Shown: positions 34,421-53,596, counted from the stretch's first letter. The stretch: 64,000 nucleotides of DNA from Euonymus europaeus (GCA_963580455.1 OY756957.1:30162501-30226500); one strand, 5' to 3'. The notes: generated by a model from the sequence alone, not told the origin. Numbers and translations are program-made.

Positions 34421-36997
34421 TGGTATTATGGTTAGAGCTAGTGATTTTCAGTATAGGATGACCACATTTCAAGGTTACAGTATCCAGGTGCTTTATATAG
34501 GCAGAAAATTGAGAGGGTGGCAGTGATTTAGAAAATGCAGTCTCCACTTACTGCGGACAACAGTAGCAGACATGCAAGATATGACGGGCCTATTAGCTCA
34601 TGAGTCATTACTTTGGACATGTGGCAGATTTCAGTTCCAATGCATGCATTTTTCCTAAAGTTTGTTACTGAAGGTACGTAGATGATCAACTATTCACAAA
34701 CTCTCGTGTCATGTTGTTTAGGCAATGATTTTCAAAGCATCATTTAACCATTAGTTTCAAGGCATCATGTACGCCATTGATATGAAGGGATTATTCCATT
34801 GTCAGAACTCCACCCTTTGAGTTGTTGAATCTTGTGGTTTGAATGAGGGCAAGAATTTGACATGAGGATTATCTTTATCTTATTGGAGTGAAAGGGGTTT
34901 TCATTCATTAATTTTCAAATTTTCAACAGACTTGTTATCGGGCTTTCTTATACAGACCATTGAAAATGGTTGTTAATCGTAGTAAGATGCTTGTCAAAAT
35001 TCTTTTTCATCTGAACCAATGAAATGCTTACTGATTAACTCTTTAGTTGATGAAAAGAACTACTGAACTTATTGTCACCATTGAAAACATGTAAAGAATA
35101 GTTTAAAAGAACGATAAAAAATGTTCATACATATGTATATTCTGTGCTGGACTCTAGAATGAGTGGGGAAACAGAATGATAAGAAATGGATCAAATGGAT
35201 GGTATATTGGTATTAGCTAAGCAAAAAAAAAAACCAAGACTTGAAGGAATATCGACTTTTGATGTATGAGATTGCAAGTAATTTAAAAAATAGCCAAGTA
35301 GAAAATAAGTCTACTTGTCTTTTTTTTTTGCCCTTGCTCCAAATTTTCTGATTGTGGACACCACCGCAACTTTTGGAGTTCTCATAAGCAAAGGAGAGTA
35401 CTTTCTTAAGTACATGAACTCAAGCACATAAACTTAAATCTGATCTTTGCAGTTCCGAAAGGCCAGTTTTACACAAGCTGGGACTCATCAAATCCATGGG
35501 AACAACTTATTTTGCAATTTTCTAGGGAAACCCGTGGGTCTGGAGTGATTTGGTACTACTCAGTTTGTGTAGGACAGGGAAGGGATTGCATGCACCAAGG
35601 GAATAGTTGGGGCAAAGTATCAGATACTCTTTTTAGGGAGGGAAATAAAGACAGATACAGTGGAAGAAGGCTTGTGCAATTGAATGTTTTTTTAAACTCA
35701 ACCGTGCATGAATATAGAAGCATCAAATACATACATGTATGTCAGAAGTTTTTTGGTTATTTGATTAGTTATAAGCAATGTTTGTTTTTGTGTATTGCTT
35801 TGTTAGAAGATAGCTTTAGACATTTCCCAGTTGCTTCCTATATAGCTCCAACTTTAATCAGTTCTTATCAAATGAATTGTGGTCATTAGTAGCTAGCTGT
35901 AACCCTGTAAGTAGAGAATCCACCACTAAAAGAGTGGTTGGCCATTGACTTAATGGAGTAAGGAAGGATAGCCTAACAGAAGTGACGGAACACTTTAATA
36001 ACATGTACAAGCCAAACCCATTTTCTGAGAGGCACTTCTAGACAGTATTGCCACATCTGGATGGAATAGGATTTCTATTTGTTTTTCAGCACTAGATAGG
36101 CAGCAACAACTCTGTCTAGTGATGTAGCATCTCTCCAAATTAGATGAGCATGAATCCATGATAGAATGAGTACTAGTCTACTAGATGAGCAGCATATCTT
36201 CAAATTAAATTTTTTGCACAGATAAAACACTATTTCTTGGTGGTGAAGTTCCATTAGGTGACAAGCCAACAACAAAAAAAAGTAAAAAATAAAGTCATGG
36301 AGGAGAGAAAAAGGAATCAGAGAAAATGAGTGGCAGCTTTTCATGGTGGGATCTGACCATTTTTTTTAATTGGAAGATAACTTGGATAGGAAGTGGCTTA
36401 CACAAACTGGGGAGGGGACTGGAACTGGATAATTGATTTCTTAAACTACAACATATTATGTTTTAGGTGCACATATCTAGTGGCTACCAAGAATTGGTTA
36501 GGTATTAGTAAATTAGGTCATAAGATTTCAGAAAAAGCTAAAACTCCAATAGATGATCTCTTTGTCTAGTAGTGGATAAAGTGGGCCAGTCCATAGAATG
36601 AGGATGTTAATTATATGTGCTTCCTAATGCAGTCATGAAATATTTCTGTTTTTTCCCACTTATCAGATTAGGTCTTACACCTTTTGAGTTGAACTCTGAT
36701 CATTTGATCATTGACTATGTATACTTTTGTTATATATTGACCAAGTCATTTGAATCCTAATTGCATCATAACCATAAGGAGAAAAGTCTCTCATTCATGA
36801 AAATGCTTCCCTTTGAGGGTATATAGTGTCATTAAGGTTTTGGGTTTTCTGCAATTTTTTATGTGGTTTATGTTTACTTGTCTTCACAATATAAGGGTTA
36901 AGGCTGTTTTTCTTGCGTCTAAGGCTTTTTCAAGTTGTAAAGTTGAACTTTGTGTTTCAGGTTAACTTGATTACCTGAAACAGAGAAAGGGGGCTTG
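34421..36997. other. Spacer between SLAH and MAPKKK genes
   Basis: The first 100 bases are the SLAH promoter. The rest is spacer in which I see no gene; the 125-codon frame at 35512-35889 and the 89-codon minus frame at 36075-36344 have no motif or familiar composition. Confidence 0.5.
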
Positions 36998-38473
36998 TTA
37001 GAAAAGCAGCTGTGCAGCATAGCTTTTACAAGCCTGTTTTGAGAAAGTGGTTTGCAAAAGCAGGTTGGACCAGCCCAAGTCAGGGCTGAGGAGTGAGAAT
37101 GACCAGGAAAATCTTGGGTTTTGTAAGAAAAAGAAAGAGAACTGGGAGAAAACTTGGACAAGAAGTGCACAAAAATGTAGAAAACATGATATTCTCTTCC
37201 CAAAATGTACATTCCTGCATAAAACATCTTTCACACTTTGAAAATCCATCACTGATTTTATCTTATGCCTAGTTTCACCATCACAAATTTTAGCTTGGCT
37301 CATACATTTACATGAAAAAACATCAACAACATTAGCCATTTTGGGTTCATAGGGTACAACTACAACCAGGTCATCTTCTGTTCTGATCCGAGCCATGTCA
37401 GTGGGTGCAACCAGGTTATCCTCATAGTCCTGGCTATTAGTGCACAAATCTGCTTCTTTACTTCCATTGTTTCTCACTGTGACCCAAGTTTTATCCAGTG
37501 ACCAGTTGGGAATCTTCGTAGACAATTCACTCAACTTCTGAATTCTTTCCATTGGAGAATTTGAAGATCCTTTCTGGGTTGAATTCCAAGTTGTGTCCAA
37601 CTCATCCTCTGATTCCATCAAGCCTTGATCCAATACACTTGTGGGAGTAACCATGTTGAAAGTACTTATCTCCTCTAAACCAGACTTTGTTTCCTCTAGA
37701 AAAGCATGATTGAGAAGTTCACCAGCTGACCACCTCTCTTTTGGGTCTCTCTTCAAACACTTGCTCAAAAAGTCCTTCGCTTGCTCAGACAGAAAGCTTG
37801 GAATTTCTGGCACATCGCCGGAGAACCCAATTCGATAAAGGGCAGAAACAGGGTCCAAAACACCCAGCCATGGTGCTCGGCCAGTTGCCATCTCTATGAC
37901 CGTGCACCCAAGAGCCCATATATCAGCAGGGAAGCCCTGTTGCTCACCACGCGCCACTTCAGGTGCCATGTAGGCAGGCGTGCCGCCCAAGGGGGTCCCT
38001 GTGGACCAATCATCCCCGGCCACCTCATCGACATGCCTAGCACACCCCAAATCAGCAATTTTTACCCCATCACTAGTGACCAACATGTTCTGACCTTTAA
38101 TGTCACAATGAACTATCCTATTACTATGGAGGTAAACTAGACCAAGCAAAATCTCGTGCAGATAATTTCTGATCATCCCCTCACCTAAGCAACCATGCTC
38201 TCGGACAGCGTCGTAAAGCGAGCCGCCGGCCGCGTATTCCAAGCAAAGATTGTATAGGACCTTACCATTTTCAGATGTAACACAACATCCCTTGTATGCA
38301 ATCACATAGGGACTACTTAGACCAGCCAAAATTCCTTGCTCCCTCCTGAGAAATTGTGACTGTGAAAACTCAGTAGACTTGACGGCAAAGACGTCACCGG
38401 ATTGGCTAGCGGTGGCGACGGAGACGGTAGCAGAGGAGCCACGGCCAATGGTGTTGCCCCGGATCCAATCCAT
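36998..38473 (-). CDS. MAPKKK17/18-like Ser/Thr protein kinase
   Basis: This is a single-exon kinase of the plant MEKK clade that includes MAPKKK17/18, which act above MKK3 in ABA signalling. The reading gives 491 residues. The catalytic domain starts at residue 1 with WIRGNTIGRGSSATV. The ATP Lys is K32 (FAVKS), the catalytic Asp is D124 in HCDIKGQNML, the Mg motif is DLG at D141 (DFG in most kinases), and the activation segment ends GTPAYMAPEV. Further landmarks are DIWALGCTVIEMATGRAPW and ERWSAGELLNHAFLEE. After the kinase a Ser/Asp-rich tail runs to NWSLDKTWVTVR, as in relatives. The last 70 or so residues are hydrophobic and Phe/Ser/Leu-rich and do not resemble family tails, so either the stop has moved or a short 3' intron is missed. 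Two CACGTG motifs lie about 325 bp upstream. Confidence 0.9.
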   Translation of the reverse strand: MDWIRGNTIGRGSSATVSVATASQSGDVFAVKSTEFSQSQFLRREQGILAGLSSPYVIAYKGCCVTSENGKVLYNLCLEYAAGGSLYDAVREHGCLGEGMIRNYLHEILLGLVYLHSNRIVHCDIKGQNMLVTSDGVKIADLGCARHVDEVAGDDWSTGTPLGGTPAYMAPEVARGEQQGFPADIWALGCTVIEMATGRAPWLGVLDPVSALYRIGFSGDVPEIPSFLSEQAKDFLSKCLKRDPKERWSAGELLNHAFLEETKSGLEEISTFNMVTPTSVLDQGLMESEDELDTTWNSTQKGSSNSPMERIQKLSELSTKIPNWSLDKTWVTVRNNGSKEADLCTNSQDYEDNLVAPTDMARIRTEDDLVVVVPYEPKMANVVDVFSCKCMSQAKICDGETRHKIKSVMDFQSVKDVLCRNVHFGKRISCFLHFCALLVQVFSQFSFFFLQNPRFSWSFSLLSPDLGWSNLLLQTTFSKQACKSYAAQLLF

Positions 38474-38795
38474 TTTTTCCGAATGAGTGAGAAATGGAGT
38501 GTGGTTTGGTATGTTACGGTGCTTGTTAAGAAGAGCATGATATTTATAATGAAGAAGAAAAAAAAGTGTTGAGTGGTTTTGTTTGTTTTGGTATGTTTGG
38601 CTTTAATGCTTTTGCCACTCTTTTTTTTTATATTCTTTTTGGCCAATGGACGGCCGCCGTTACATTTTATCTCTAAATGAGAGGGTGACAAGTGGCAGAA
38701 GATGGGGGTGAAGGAAACTTTAGCCGACTTCGGTTGACAGTTGCTTAGTTGCTTTGCTTAACTTGGGTGTGAATTATCCTAGATCCAGATGGCAT

Positions 38796-38809
38796 CACGT
38801 GCTCACGTG
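38796..38809. promoter_or_regulatory. Paired G-box/ABRE cores upstream of the MAPKKK gene
   Basis: Two CACGTG palindromes lie at 38796-38801 and 38804-38809, the second followed by GC to give the strong ABRE form CACGTGGC. They sit about 325-335 bp upstream of the kinase start. Paired ABREs are the usual arrangement for ABA induction through AREB/ABF bZIP factors, matching known ABA induction of MAPKKK17/18. Function here is inferred. Confidence 0.6.
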
Positions 38810-40155
38810 GCTGATGAGCATAGGATTCAGTGAATACAATCATTGGAATTGTGGGTTAAGTATATGTATAGTTGTTAGTTAAACATTAAACTAGATCTAT
38901 AGACTTTTTAGAAGAACCACAATAAATAATTGTGATTGATATAACATGTCCAGAGAGAGTGGAGAGAAAATGCAGTAATAGATTGACATGGGTTTGCAAG
39001 TTGTTTTTGTTTAACCAAGTAGGTGATAATTTAATCGTGAATACTATTGATTCAGAATGTTTTGAGTTTGATTCATTTTGGGAGCAATATACTTACGATC
39101 ACGTGCTGAGTTTTGACCCAACTCACCATGTCATATAGTGGAAAGCTTCTGTGTGCGTGGGTGAAGATTACTCACTATGTCTTATTTACAATCACTTAGC
39201 TATATTGTCACCAGTTATTTATAAATTGATATCATATTGATTCTGATATACCACATCCGCATATGACATGGTATGTCTGAATTGTTGAATAATTTCTCGT
39301 AAGATTTTTTTCGTTAATGAAATTTCTCATAGTCCTTAACTAAAAAAGAAAAGAAAAAAGTATAGCTATCTGTAATATAATTAATGTCAAAAATAACTTT
39401 TGCCCATCACCCCAAATATAACTTCAAAGTTCAAACACGGTGGTAAAAATGAGTCTTTTACTCCATACTATTGTGATATTAGGGCATCTTTTCAATACAT
39501 TTCTTCTCTTTTAAATTTAATAATTGATAATGAATGACCTGTCTATGCTTGTACATTTGCACTAGAACAATGACACTCCCTAAGCTATAATTATTCACCA
39601 AAATGAAGGGAGAAAATGGCCAGTAATGTGAGGTTTACAAGAGGCATCATCACTAATCACAAGAACACCAAAAAGATGAGCTAGCACCTTGCAATGCTTT
39701 GTAAGCAACACACAAAATTAAGGTGGCAAGGGAATCACTTATTAGAAGTTAGAAGTTAAAGACAGTTGGAACTTGGTTGTAAAAGGCATCTTCTTTCTTT
39801 CTTTCTTTTCTTCCTTACAGTTTCCACATTTTATGCAAGTTTATCAGTTATGGCTATGTAGCTTGTGTTTGCTTTTACAGTTAAAGAAGTTGGCTAGGGC
39901 AAGGTTTTGGACTGGCTTTCACAGAACCTTTGCGTGGAGAAGTGTTATGGTACATTTTGATGCTTTTGGTTCAAGTAAACTCCAAATCATTTGGAGTTTT
40001 CTTCCTTCATGTGCTAACCACCATGGATATAAATATATGGGTTGGTTCCTTCAAGCTTTTGCCTTTCGGTGAAAAAAAGCAAGATCCCATACAAAGTAGC
40101 AACTTTCGACGCTTAAAGACAAAAAGAAAACAGAAAAGAAGAAGGTTTTGATGGC

Positions 40156-40258
40156 TGGGCCGGATCAATGGCACCCAATAAGGAATAAGGCTGGAGGCCC
40201 CTATATAGGGCCTAGAGGTATTGGGCTATGAAGTCTAAATCTTGTGGGCCAAGGCCCA
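40156..40258. promoter_or_regulatory. Site II (TGGGCC/T) cluster in the SRP19 promoter
   Basis: TGGGCC or TGGGCT occurs at 40156-40161, 40222-40227 and 40245-40250, with the inverse GGCCCA at 40253-40258. A CTATATAG TATA-like element is at 40201-40208. Site II elements bind TCP factors and mark promoters of housekeeping translation and secretion genes, consistent with SRP19. Confidence 0.5.
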
Positions 40259-40369
40259 TATGAAAAAAGATGCAGGGAAAGGCTTCCATTGCCTTGCCTG
40301 TGCTCCGTTTTTGTGAAGACTATTAACGCTTCTGTTGGTGAATTCGGTTGTGGGGATTTGATCGGAGAG

Positions 40370-42288
40370 ATGATGTACGGTGGACTCCCTAGTGTAAAGA
40401 AGTGGGTAGTACTGTACCCGGTCTACATTAATTCAAAGAAGACTGTAGCTGAAGGAAGGAGAATCGGGGTCGCAAAAGCCTGTGAGAATCCGACATGTGC
40501 CGAGATCGCTGATTGCTGCAGTCATCTTAAAATCCCTTTTGCTATCGAGGTTAATTTGATCGTATGAATCGGTTTGGTTTGATTGTGGTTGTAAATTTAG
40601 TTTCGTTCTTGATTTATTTTAATGTTGCAGATTGATAAGGCGTATCCGCGCGATTTCATGCAAATTGGGAGAGTGAGGGCTCTGTTGAAACGGGAAGATG
40701 GGTCATTTTTCAATCCAGCTATTACTTCAAGTAAGTTTATTTTCTTAATTATATATATTCCTTTTCCAATTCTGAATTCTTTTTTATTTTCTTCATTCTG
40801 TATATGTAGAGAAACGGTTGTTTCTGCACCACTCCAAGTCAATGTTAAACACCCAAAACTTATAGATTACCCATGACCATGTTTTGCCTGTTACTTGTGA
40901 TATGAACTGGTTACTTGTAGAATCTCCTTTCAGTTTCAGTGTGTGCGCATCAGTGTTTCCTCTATCAGCATTGTTGAGCACCCGAGTTGTGCTGAAGTGG
41001 GAATCCTTATACTAATGAGAGCATAGGGGTTCATGATGATCTTCTGGTAAAATCCAAGGGGGAAATTACGTTGTGCACAAGCTCAAAATATTGATGGTGA
41101 CCCTTCTAATTGTTATTGTCTTTAAAATGTTATAAGGTCTCACCCGGATTTACTATTCCAGCAGTATATCCATATGAAGATTCAGTCTCTTCGCCATGGT
41201 GATTTAAATTACATTTTCTTTGTGTGGTAGGGATTTTTCAATTCTGTCCATGATCCCGTCACATTGTGCCACAATTTAAACTAAAATTTTATTTTCCACT
41301 GATGTTCAGCCTTCTCTCTGGACTTTTCTCTCTCTCAGTTACTGATGTTCAGCTGCTCTTCCACCGTATTGAAAAGGATTTGTTTCACCACTAATTTCTT
41401 TGTTGGCTCAAATCTTGCATTTAGAAAACAAAAAACTCATCACAGTTGGTTTGCTCATAAATGCTGCAGAACATGATAAACATAGTACGGTATTCTCGCG
41501 TTTTTTGATCTCTTTCATTTGTATTGAAGTGTTTAAAATCTGATGTCTAACTGTCTAAGTCATTGGGTGTACTGGGTGGACATGATTTATGGAATTTTTA
41601 CGACTGACTATTCCTTGGGTTGTGTTACAATCTACCTCCCTTTTGTAGGAAAAACTTTGATTTGTAGGGTTCTTCGCTTGTATAATATCTTATCATCTAT
41701 ATCATAGAAATGAGAAACGTGAGTAAACCTATCGTATTCCTGCTCGCCAGAAAAAACGAAAAAAAAAAGGGTATTCTTGTTTCTCCGTCTTCCTTTCTAT
41801 TCTCATATAGTCGTCAAACAAAAAATTTGAGATCTGGTTGCCTGCTTGCTTATATTGCTGGTAGTTCCTGACCCTAATTTGTCTAACATAAAGAATAAAA
41901 CTTCACTGAGTGTTTGGGACGCCCCTTTTCTTTTTTCCTCTCCATTTTCTTCCTTTGCTTATGAATTGTGAGGGGGATGAACTATAGATATAAGTTGCTC
42001 AACAAATCTTGTGTGTGATATAAAGACCAATTGGAACCTGGCTTGTAATACATGACTATTTCTGAACTAAGTGAGCTGGTAGCTAAAATGTCATAGTGGG
42101 TGTCAACTTCTTACTTTTAAGACTATTTATTTGTTCCCGTGACCACTTTTGCAGGAAAACAGCTGATGCTCCATGTTGCGGAGTTGGTTCCTAAACATCC
42201 TGGGAGGACTAAGAAACAGGAATCTGCATCCACATCAGCTGCTGGAACATCCACCAAGTCTGGCAAGGGTGGAAAGAAGAAAAGATAA
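40370..42288 (+). CDS. SRP19: Signal recognition particle 19 kDa protein
   Basis: SRP19 binds helices 6 and 8 of SRP RNA and helps SRP54 load, supporting co-translational targeting to the ER. Three exons are in phase: 40370-40549, 40631-40730 and 42155-42288, giving 137 residues, the usual plant size. The start MMYGGLPSVKKWVVLYPVYI was chosen because homologues begin shortly before KKWV; the longer open frame back to 40244 has no family counterpart. Conserved parts are SKKTVAEGRRI, IDKAYPRDFMQIGRVRALLK, FNPAITSRKQLMLHVAELVP and the Lys-rich tail GKGGKKKR. Intron 2 is long (1,424 bp) with no obvious element in it. Confidence 0.95.
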
Positions 42289-42804
42289 TACATAACAATT
42301 CAAATTTGTAGGACGTACCCATTTTTAGGTTCCAAATTCCAATACCATCTTCTTGAGTGCAAAGCGGTAACCTTTATCAAGCAGAGGCTTGCTTCCCTCA
42401 GGAATTGAGTCACTCGAAAGAGTTAAAAAAAACTTCAGATGGAGAATTTTTCTTGATTCACCCTTATTTTTTTGTGGGTTAGTTTATGACTTTCAATTTT
42501 GAATGGTTTTCTTTAGTTTGTTGCAAAATGTGCTCAATTTTCATTTTGGAATGCATTTGCATGAATTTTTCATGAGGCAAACTCTATATTCTAATACATA
42601 AACCACAAATCACTAAAATGTAAAGGAAATCAAATATTCACAAACATGGTTGCTCATTTGGGTTAAGTTTAGCACCTTCTTTTCTTTTAAAAGAGGAAAA
42701 AAAAAGAAAGAGGAGGAATTGCATAACTGTATATGGAACTAGTACATTTTCACAGAAAATAGATTAAGATGTGCGCAAAACGTAAGAGACCCAAGAGAGA
42801 TGCC
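42289..42804. other. Convergent 3' spacer
   Basis: This spacer holds the 3' untranslated regions of SRP19 and of the minus-strand aspartic protease. No gene is visible. Confidence 0.5.
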
Positions 42805-49580
<6,776 letters not shown>

Positions 49581-49585
49581 TTTGT

Positions 49586-50859
49586 CACAATAGTGTCAAA
49601 GATAATGGGTCATTAGTTGATGATATGGTTATATTGAAAAACGTGTTTTGTTAATGTGGTTGTATTGAAATATGTATTTTAGTTATGTGAATGATGATAT
49701 GACTTGAATTTTTGTAATAAATATGGGACCCAATCTTGATTTTGGTGTAAATTTGATAGGATAGTATGAAGGATATGAAAGTGGTTGTGTTGAATAATGG
49801 TCTTATATTAAGAGATGTGTTTTGTTGATGTGACAGTATTAAAATATATGTTATGCTGATTTGATCATATTGAAAGTTGTATTGTTATGGATAGATGTGA
49901 GATTCATTTTCAAATTTTATGGGCCATTAGGGGATACATCATTGTGGTTGCCCAGTCAACCATTTATGGTCCTTTGATTACGTGTCAAATTGTGATAGCC
50001 GGACTTGTTGACTTTATCAGAATATGACTTGGAAACAAAGAAGACTGTTCTTTTTAGGGATGGAAAAAAGTGACCCAATCAATTAAAATTTGGAAATCGA
50101 TTTTATAGGATTTGAAACAAGTTTTTTTTTTTTTTGAGAAGAAAACAAGTTTTGATTTTTAGGGATTTTATTTTTGGTCGATTTTGATTTTTGTTATCCA
50201 ATTTTGATAAGATATCCAAATCGGTTAATAAATGACAAGTATATTCTAACCGAAATCTTATCAAACCCGATATTATCCTTAATTATAGGTATGTTTTGAA
50301 ATTTTTTTGTCAATATGCTAATAGTAAAATGATATGAATCTCTAATTTGTATAAAAAATTGAAGTACTTAATAGTTCATTTATTTTTTAAACGATTTTAA
50401 TATAAAATATTTTGAATAAAGATGACGATGAAAGCTGTAGCCGACGTGTTTCATCCTCATGCTTTTGTTATCTCTCAACATTGTTTTCAGGTTTGTCAGA
50501 AAAGATTGAAAAATACCACAATGGTGTTAAAGATAATGGGTCATTAGTTGTTGATGTCGCTGTATTAAAAAATGTATTTTGTTGATGTTGTTGTATTGAA
50601 ATATGTATTTTGGTGATGTAAATGATGATGTGGCTTGACTTTTTATAATAAAGGTGGAACCCAATCTTGATTTTGGTGTAAATTTGACGAGGATAGTAGG
50701 AAGGATAGAAAAGTTATTGGGTTGGATAATAATTTTATATTGAGAGATGTGTTTTGCTGATATAGTAGTATTAAAATATGTGTTATGTTAATTTAATTAT
50801 ATTGAAAACTATATTTTTATGAGATAGATGTGAGACTTATTTTAAAAATTTGATGGACC
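49586..50859. repeat. Diverged direct repeat, two copies of about 340 bp
   Basis: Copy 1 runs from about 49586 to 49924 and copy 2 from about 50517 to 50859, offset by roughly 932 bp. Both begin with a CACAATAGTGTCAAAGATAA variant and GGGTCATTAGTTG. Both contain CCCAATCTTGATTTTGGTGT and end with ATAGATGTGAGA. By eye about four-fifths of positions agree. Inside each copy, a sub-motif like TGTTGTATTGAAATATGTAT recurs several times. There is no open frame. This may be two insertions of one unnamed element or an old segmental duplication. Confidence 0.8.
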
Positions 50860-51136
50860 GAGTTGCTTATTGCGATTGTAATGCGGATTAGAACAGGACA
50901 ACAAGACGACATACGGACATAGTCGATGAATTTAAGATGATCATCAAATCATGAACTGGTAAAAGCTTCCCATCTGCTTTTATTTTATTTTTATTTGATA
51001 GGATAAAATACTGTTCAAATGTAGCAATAAAAAACAATTAATGAAACTTTCTCTCTCTAAATCTATCAATATGTAATAAAAGACTAAAAAGAAAAACAAA
51101 AGACAATTAAATATTCCAGGGAAACTACTGATTTTG
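50860..51136. other. 3' flank of the WRKY gene
   Basis: No gene is visible. This would contain the minus-strand WRKY 3' untranslated region. Confidence 0.5.
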
Positions 51137-52798
51137 TCATTGTTGCTTGTGTTGATGGAGGGTGTTGGCATTGTTGGTACTGTTGTTGCTAGCACCATTT
51201 CCACCACTGTTGATTATAGAGGTAATGGCTGCTGCTAGTGCTGCTGTGAAATTAGGATCAGCAGTGATGGCGGCGGTGGCGGCACTCAAGCTGTCAGCAA
51301 ACGGTGAAGGTTGCATTGGAGCTAATTGGGAAGAATTCATGTCTTGAGACAGTTGAAGTCCGGAAAATTTCGATTGGTTGTTATAAGCTGTTTGACCAAA
51401 TGCCTGAGACAACTGTGGGTTTCCAAAATTGTTGGGTTGTCCGGGAAATGAGACCTGGAATTGTGCAGGAGGTCTTTGGAATTGTAATGGGTTGGGGGAG
51501 TCATGAGTTAGGTCTAATGTCACAGTTGGAAATGGAGCAGAAGCTGAAATGGATGCCATGCCTGATGAACAAGGAAGTACTGCTCTTGCTAGTAAGTTTG
51601 GGTTCATTATTCCATCTGCACTTGACATTGAGCCAGATAGTAACATTGTAGCTGCTGCCGTTGTGGTTGATGCCATGGCCATTGCAGCTGCTGGCAGTGG
51701 ATGGTTATGGTTGCCTTCATATGTTGTTATCAAAATTGTTCTGTCCTCTGCACATCTTTGAACCTGTAATCGATCGAATTGCAGGTTCAACGTTAGATAT
51801 TTAGTCGAATAAAAATTACTCAATATTCAAAATGAGAGATTGACGTACTTGTTTTCGAACTGGACAGCCAACTGCCATGGTGCATCGATAGTAAGCTCGT
51901 GGACATGGGTTTCCTTTCGCCATCTTTTGTCCATATTTTCTCCATTGACATCCATCAGTGTTCTGCAAATTTAAGATCAAACTCAATGAGTTTCATAGTA
52001 CACCTTTTTTAATCGAATATGAAACTCAACTTAATTTCATATAAGCGAATTAATCAAATTATATAGTACCATGGGAGCTTCTGATCGGGCACGAACTGAG
52101 ACGCGAACTTTCCTCATCGTGGCATCGGCAGTAGGCTGATCAACACTACCAGAACTCTTAGCATAATTGTTCAATTTCTGAGCCTTGTTAGTATTTAACT
52201 CAGAGTCCGGGATCTCTTCCCTGCCAACTCTCTTGCCATTATCTTGAACGCTAGTTTTAGATGCAACTTCAATGTTATTTTGAGGAGAACCAGATCGAGT
52301 TCTCTCATCAGATAATGAGTTAGATAAGTTCTCATCGGTCTCAGCTGTCGCCGAAGGTCTTAGATCCATGAACTGCCTTGGCACCCTCATTTGAACCTGC
52401 TTATCCCCAGAATTTTCTTCAACAATCTGTGTACATATATACAAACCACATATATATACACAAACATTAAAAACATGTCCACCTACAAATTAAAGACTGT
52501 TTTAAGCTACATATATACATATATAATTGAAGAGAATTGCATCACTTACCGGGTGATCATGTGTGGATTCATGTTGTTGTTGTTGCATCAGTGCTGCAAG
52601 GTGCATCTCTAAAGCACGGTAGTTGGTACTCACTTGACCAAGCATGTCTCTCAACCTTTGATTCTCTAAATTCATCCTATGAAGATCTGTTTGCAACTGT
52701 GCCAACTGATCATCACAAATGAAAATTAAAATCGCTAATTAATTGGGTAACCCTAAAAAACCGATCAAACAGCAAAGAAAATTTTCGACTTTAAAATA

Positions 52799-52829
<31 letters not shown>

Positions 52830-53335
52830 TGATAATTCTCACTTCATTCTTGGCTTTCTTATCATCCACATCTGATGATACTCCAACATCCACCCTTGAT
52901 TGATCACTTCCAGTATTAGTGGTCAGAAGATGCAACCCAGTCTAAATTCAGATTGAAAACCAAATTAATAAATTAAAAGCCATTTTCAAAGAAAAGCCAG
53001 ATATAAAAAATCATGCATGAAGAACAAGACTTTCTTACATTGACATCCAAATTGGATTGAGTGTTCTCCTTTTTGACGTTAACACCAACTGTTCTTGCAT
53101 CACTACCACCACCGTCATCATCTCGATCGTCATGTTCATGATCAACAATCCTGTTCTTTCTATGAAGAAAGTCAACCTCTCCGACCAGCCCCCGATTCTC
53201 ATCGGCCTGAGCGCCAAGACTGACCGGAAACTGATACATCCCAAGCTTATGAAACGAACTACTACTCGACTTCTGATTTGCAGCAAAGAAATTGAAGGGT
53301 TCAGAATCAAGGGTAAGACCCCATCCCTTGTCCAT
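51137..53335 (-). CDS. WRKY transcription factor, group IIb (WRKY6/31/42-like)
   Basis: Nuclear transcription factor binding W-boxes (TTGACC/T); group IIb members act in defence, senescence and phosphate responses. Six exons on the minus strand are in phase: 53335-53039, 52941-52843, 52705-52550, 52426-52070, 51962-51849 and 51763-51137, giving 549 residues. A leucine-zipper-like coiled coil is at [19 protein letters not shown]. The WRKY domain has WRKYGQK at residues 310-316, zinc ligands C330, C336, H360 and H362, and the intron inside the zinc finger just before VQRCAEDR, diagnostic of group IIb. A conserved region before the domain ([12 protein letters not shown]) and an Ala-rich segment after it ([20 protein letters not shown]) are also typical. 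An Asn/Gln/His-rich end closes the protein. A TA microsatellite lies in the second intron. The promoter carries W-box and G-box motifs that could permit autoregulation. Confidence 0.94.
52802..52829. repeat. TA dinucleotide microsatellite in a WRKY intron
   Basis: A run of 14 AT/TA dinucleotide units lies in the intron between exons 2 and 3 of the WRKY gene. Confidence 0.9.
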
Positions 53336-53551
53336 GTAATAAATTAGCTAGCCTAGTATTTAAGCAATCAAGACTCTGTAAATACGTGAAGAGAAGAAGA
53401 TATATAGACGGATGTAGTGAAGAGTTCTAGAGAGAGAGAGAGAGATAAAAAGGAGGCCCGTGTAATTTATTTGTGAGAGAAGAGTGCGAAGTCTTTAACG
53501 GGTGCAATGGCCTCGGCTATAAAAAGGATTGTTGAGAGAGAAATCTAGCTT

Positions 53552-53555
<4 letters not shown>

Positions 53556-53592
<37 letters not shown>
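53556..53592. repeat. GA microsatellite in the WRKY upstream region
   Basis: About 18 AG units lie some 220-260 bp upstream of the WRKY start. On the transcribed (minus) strand this is a CT-rich tract, common near plant transcription starts. Confidence 0.9.

Positions 53593-53596
<4 letters not shown>

Larger units (their letters stand above)
38474..40369. other. Divergent spacer between MAPKKK and SRP19
   Basis: The left 350 bases are the MAPKKK promoter. A CTTT microsatellite lies near 39792-39810. The right end, from about 40150, is the SRP19 promoter with TGGGCC motifs. No gene is visible between. Confidence 0.5.

Noticed and set aside
35512..35889. 125-codon open frame
   Set aside because: No motif, no resemblance to a family, no splice context; likely chance in a long spacer.
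50040..50290. Retroelement-like stretch with repeated CGATTTTG and AACCGAAATC motifs
   Set aside because: Suggestive of an old element, but no ends, target duplication or coding sequence can be defined.
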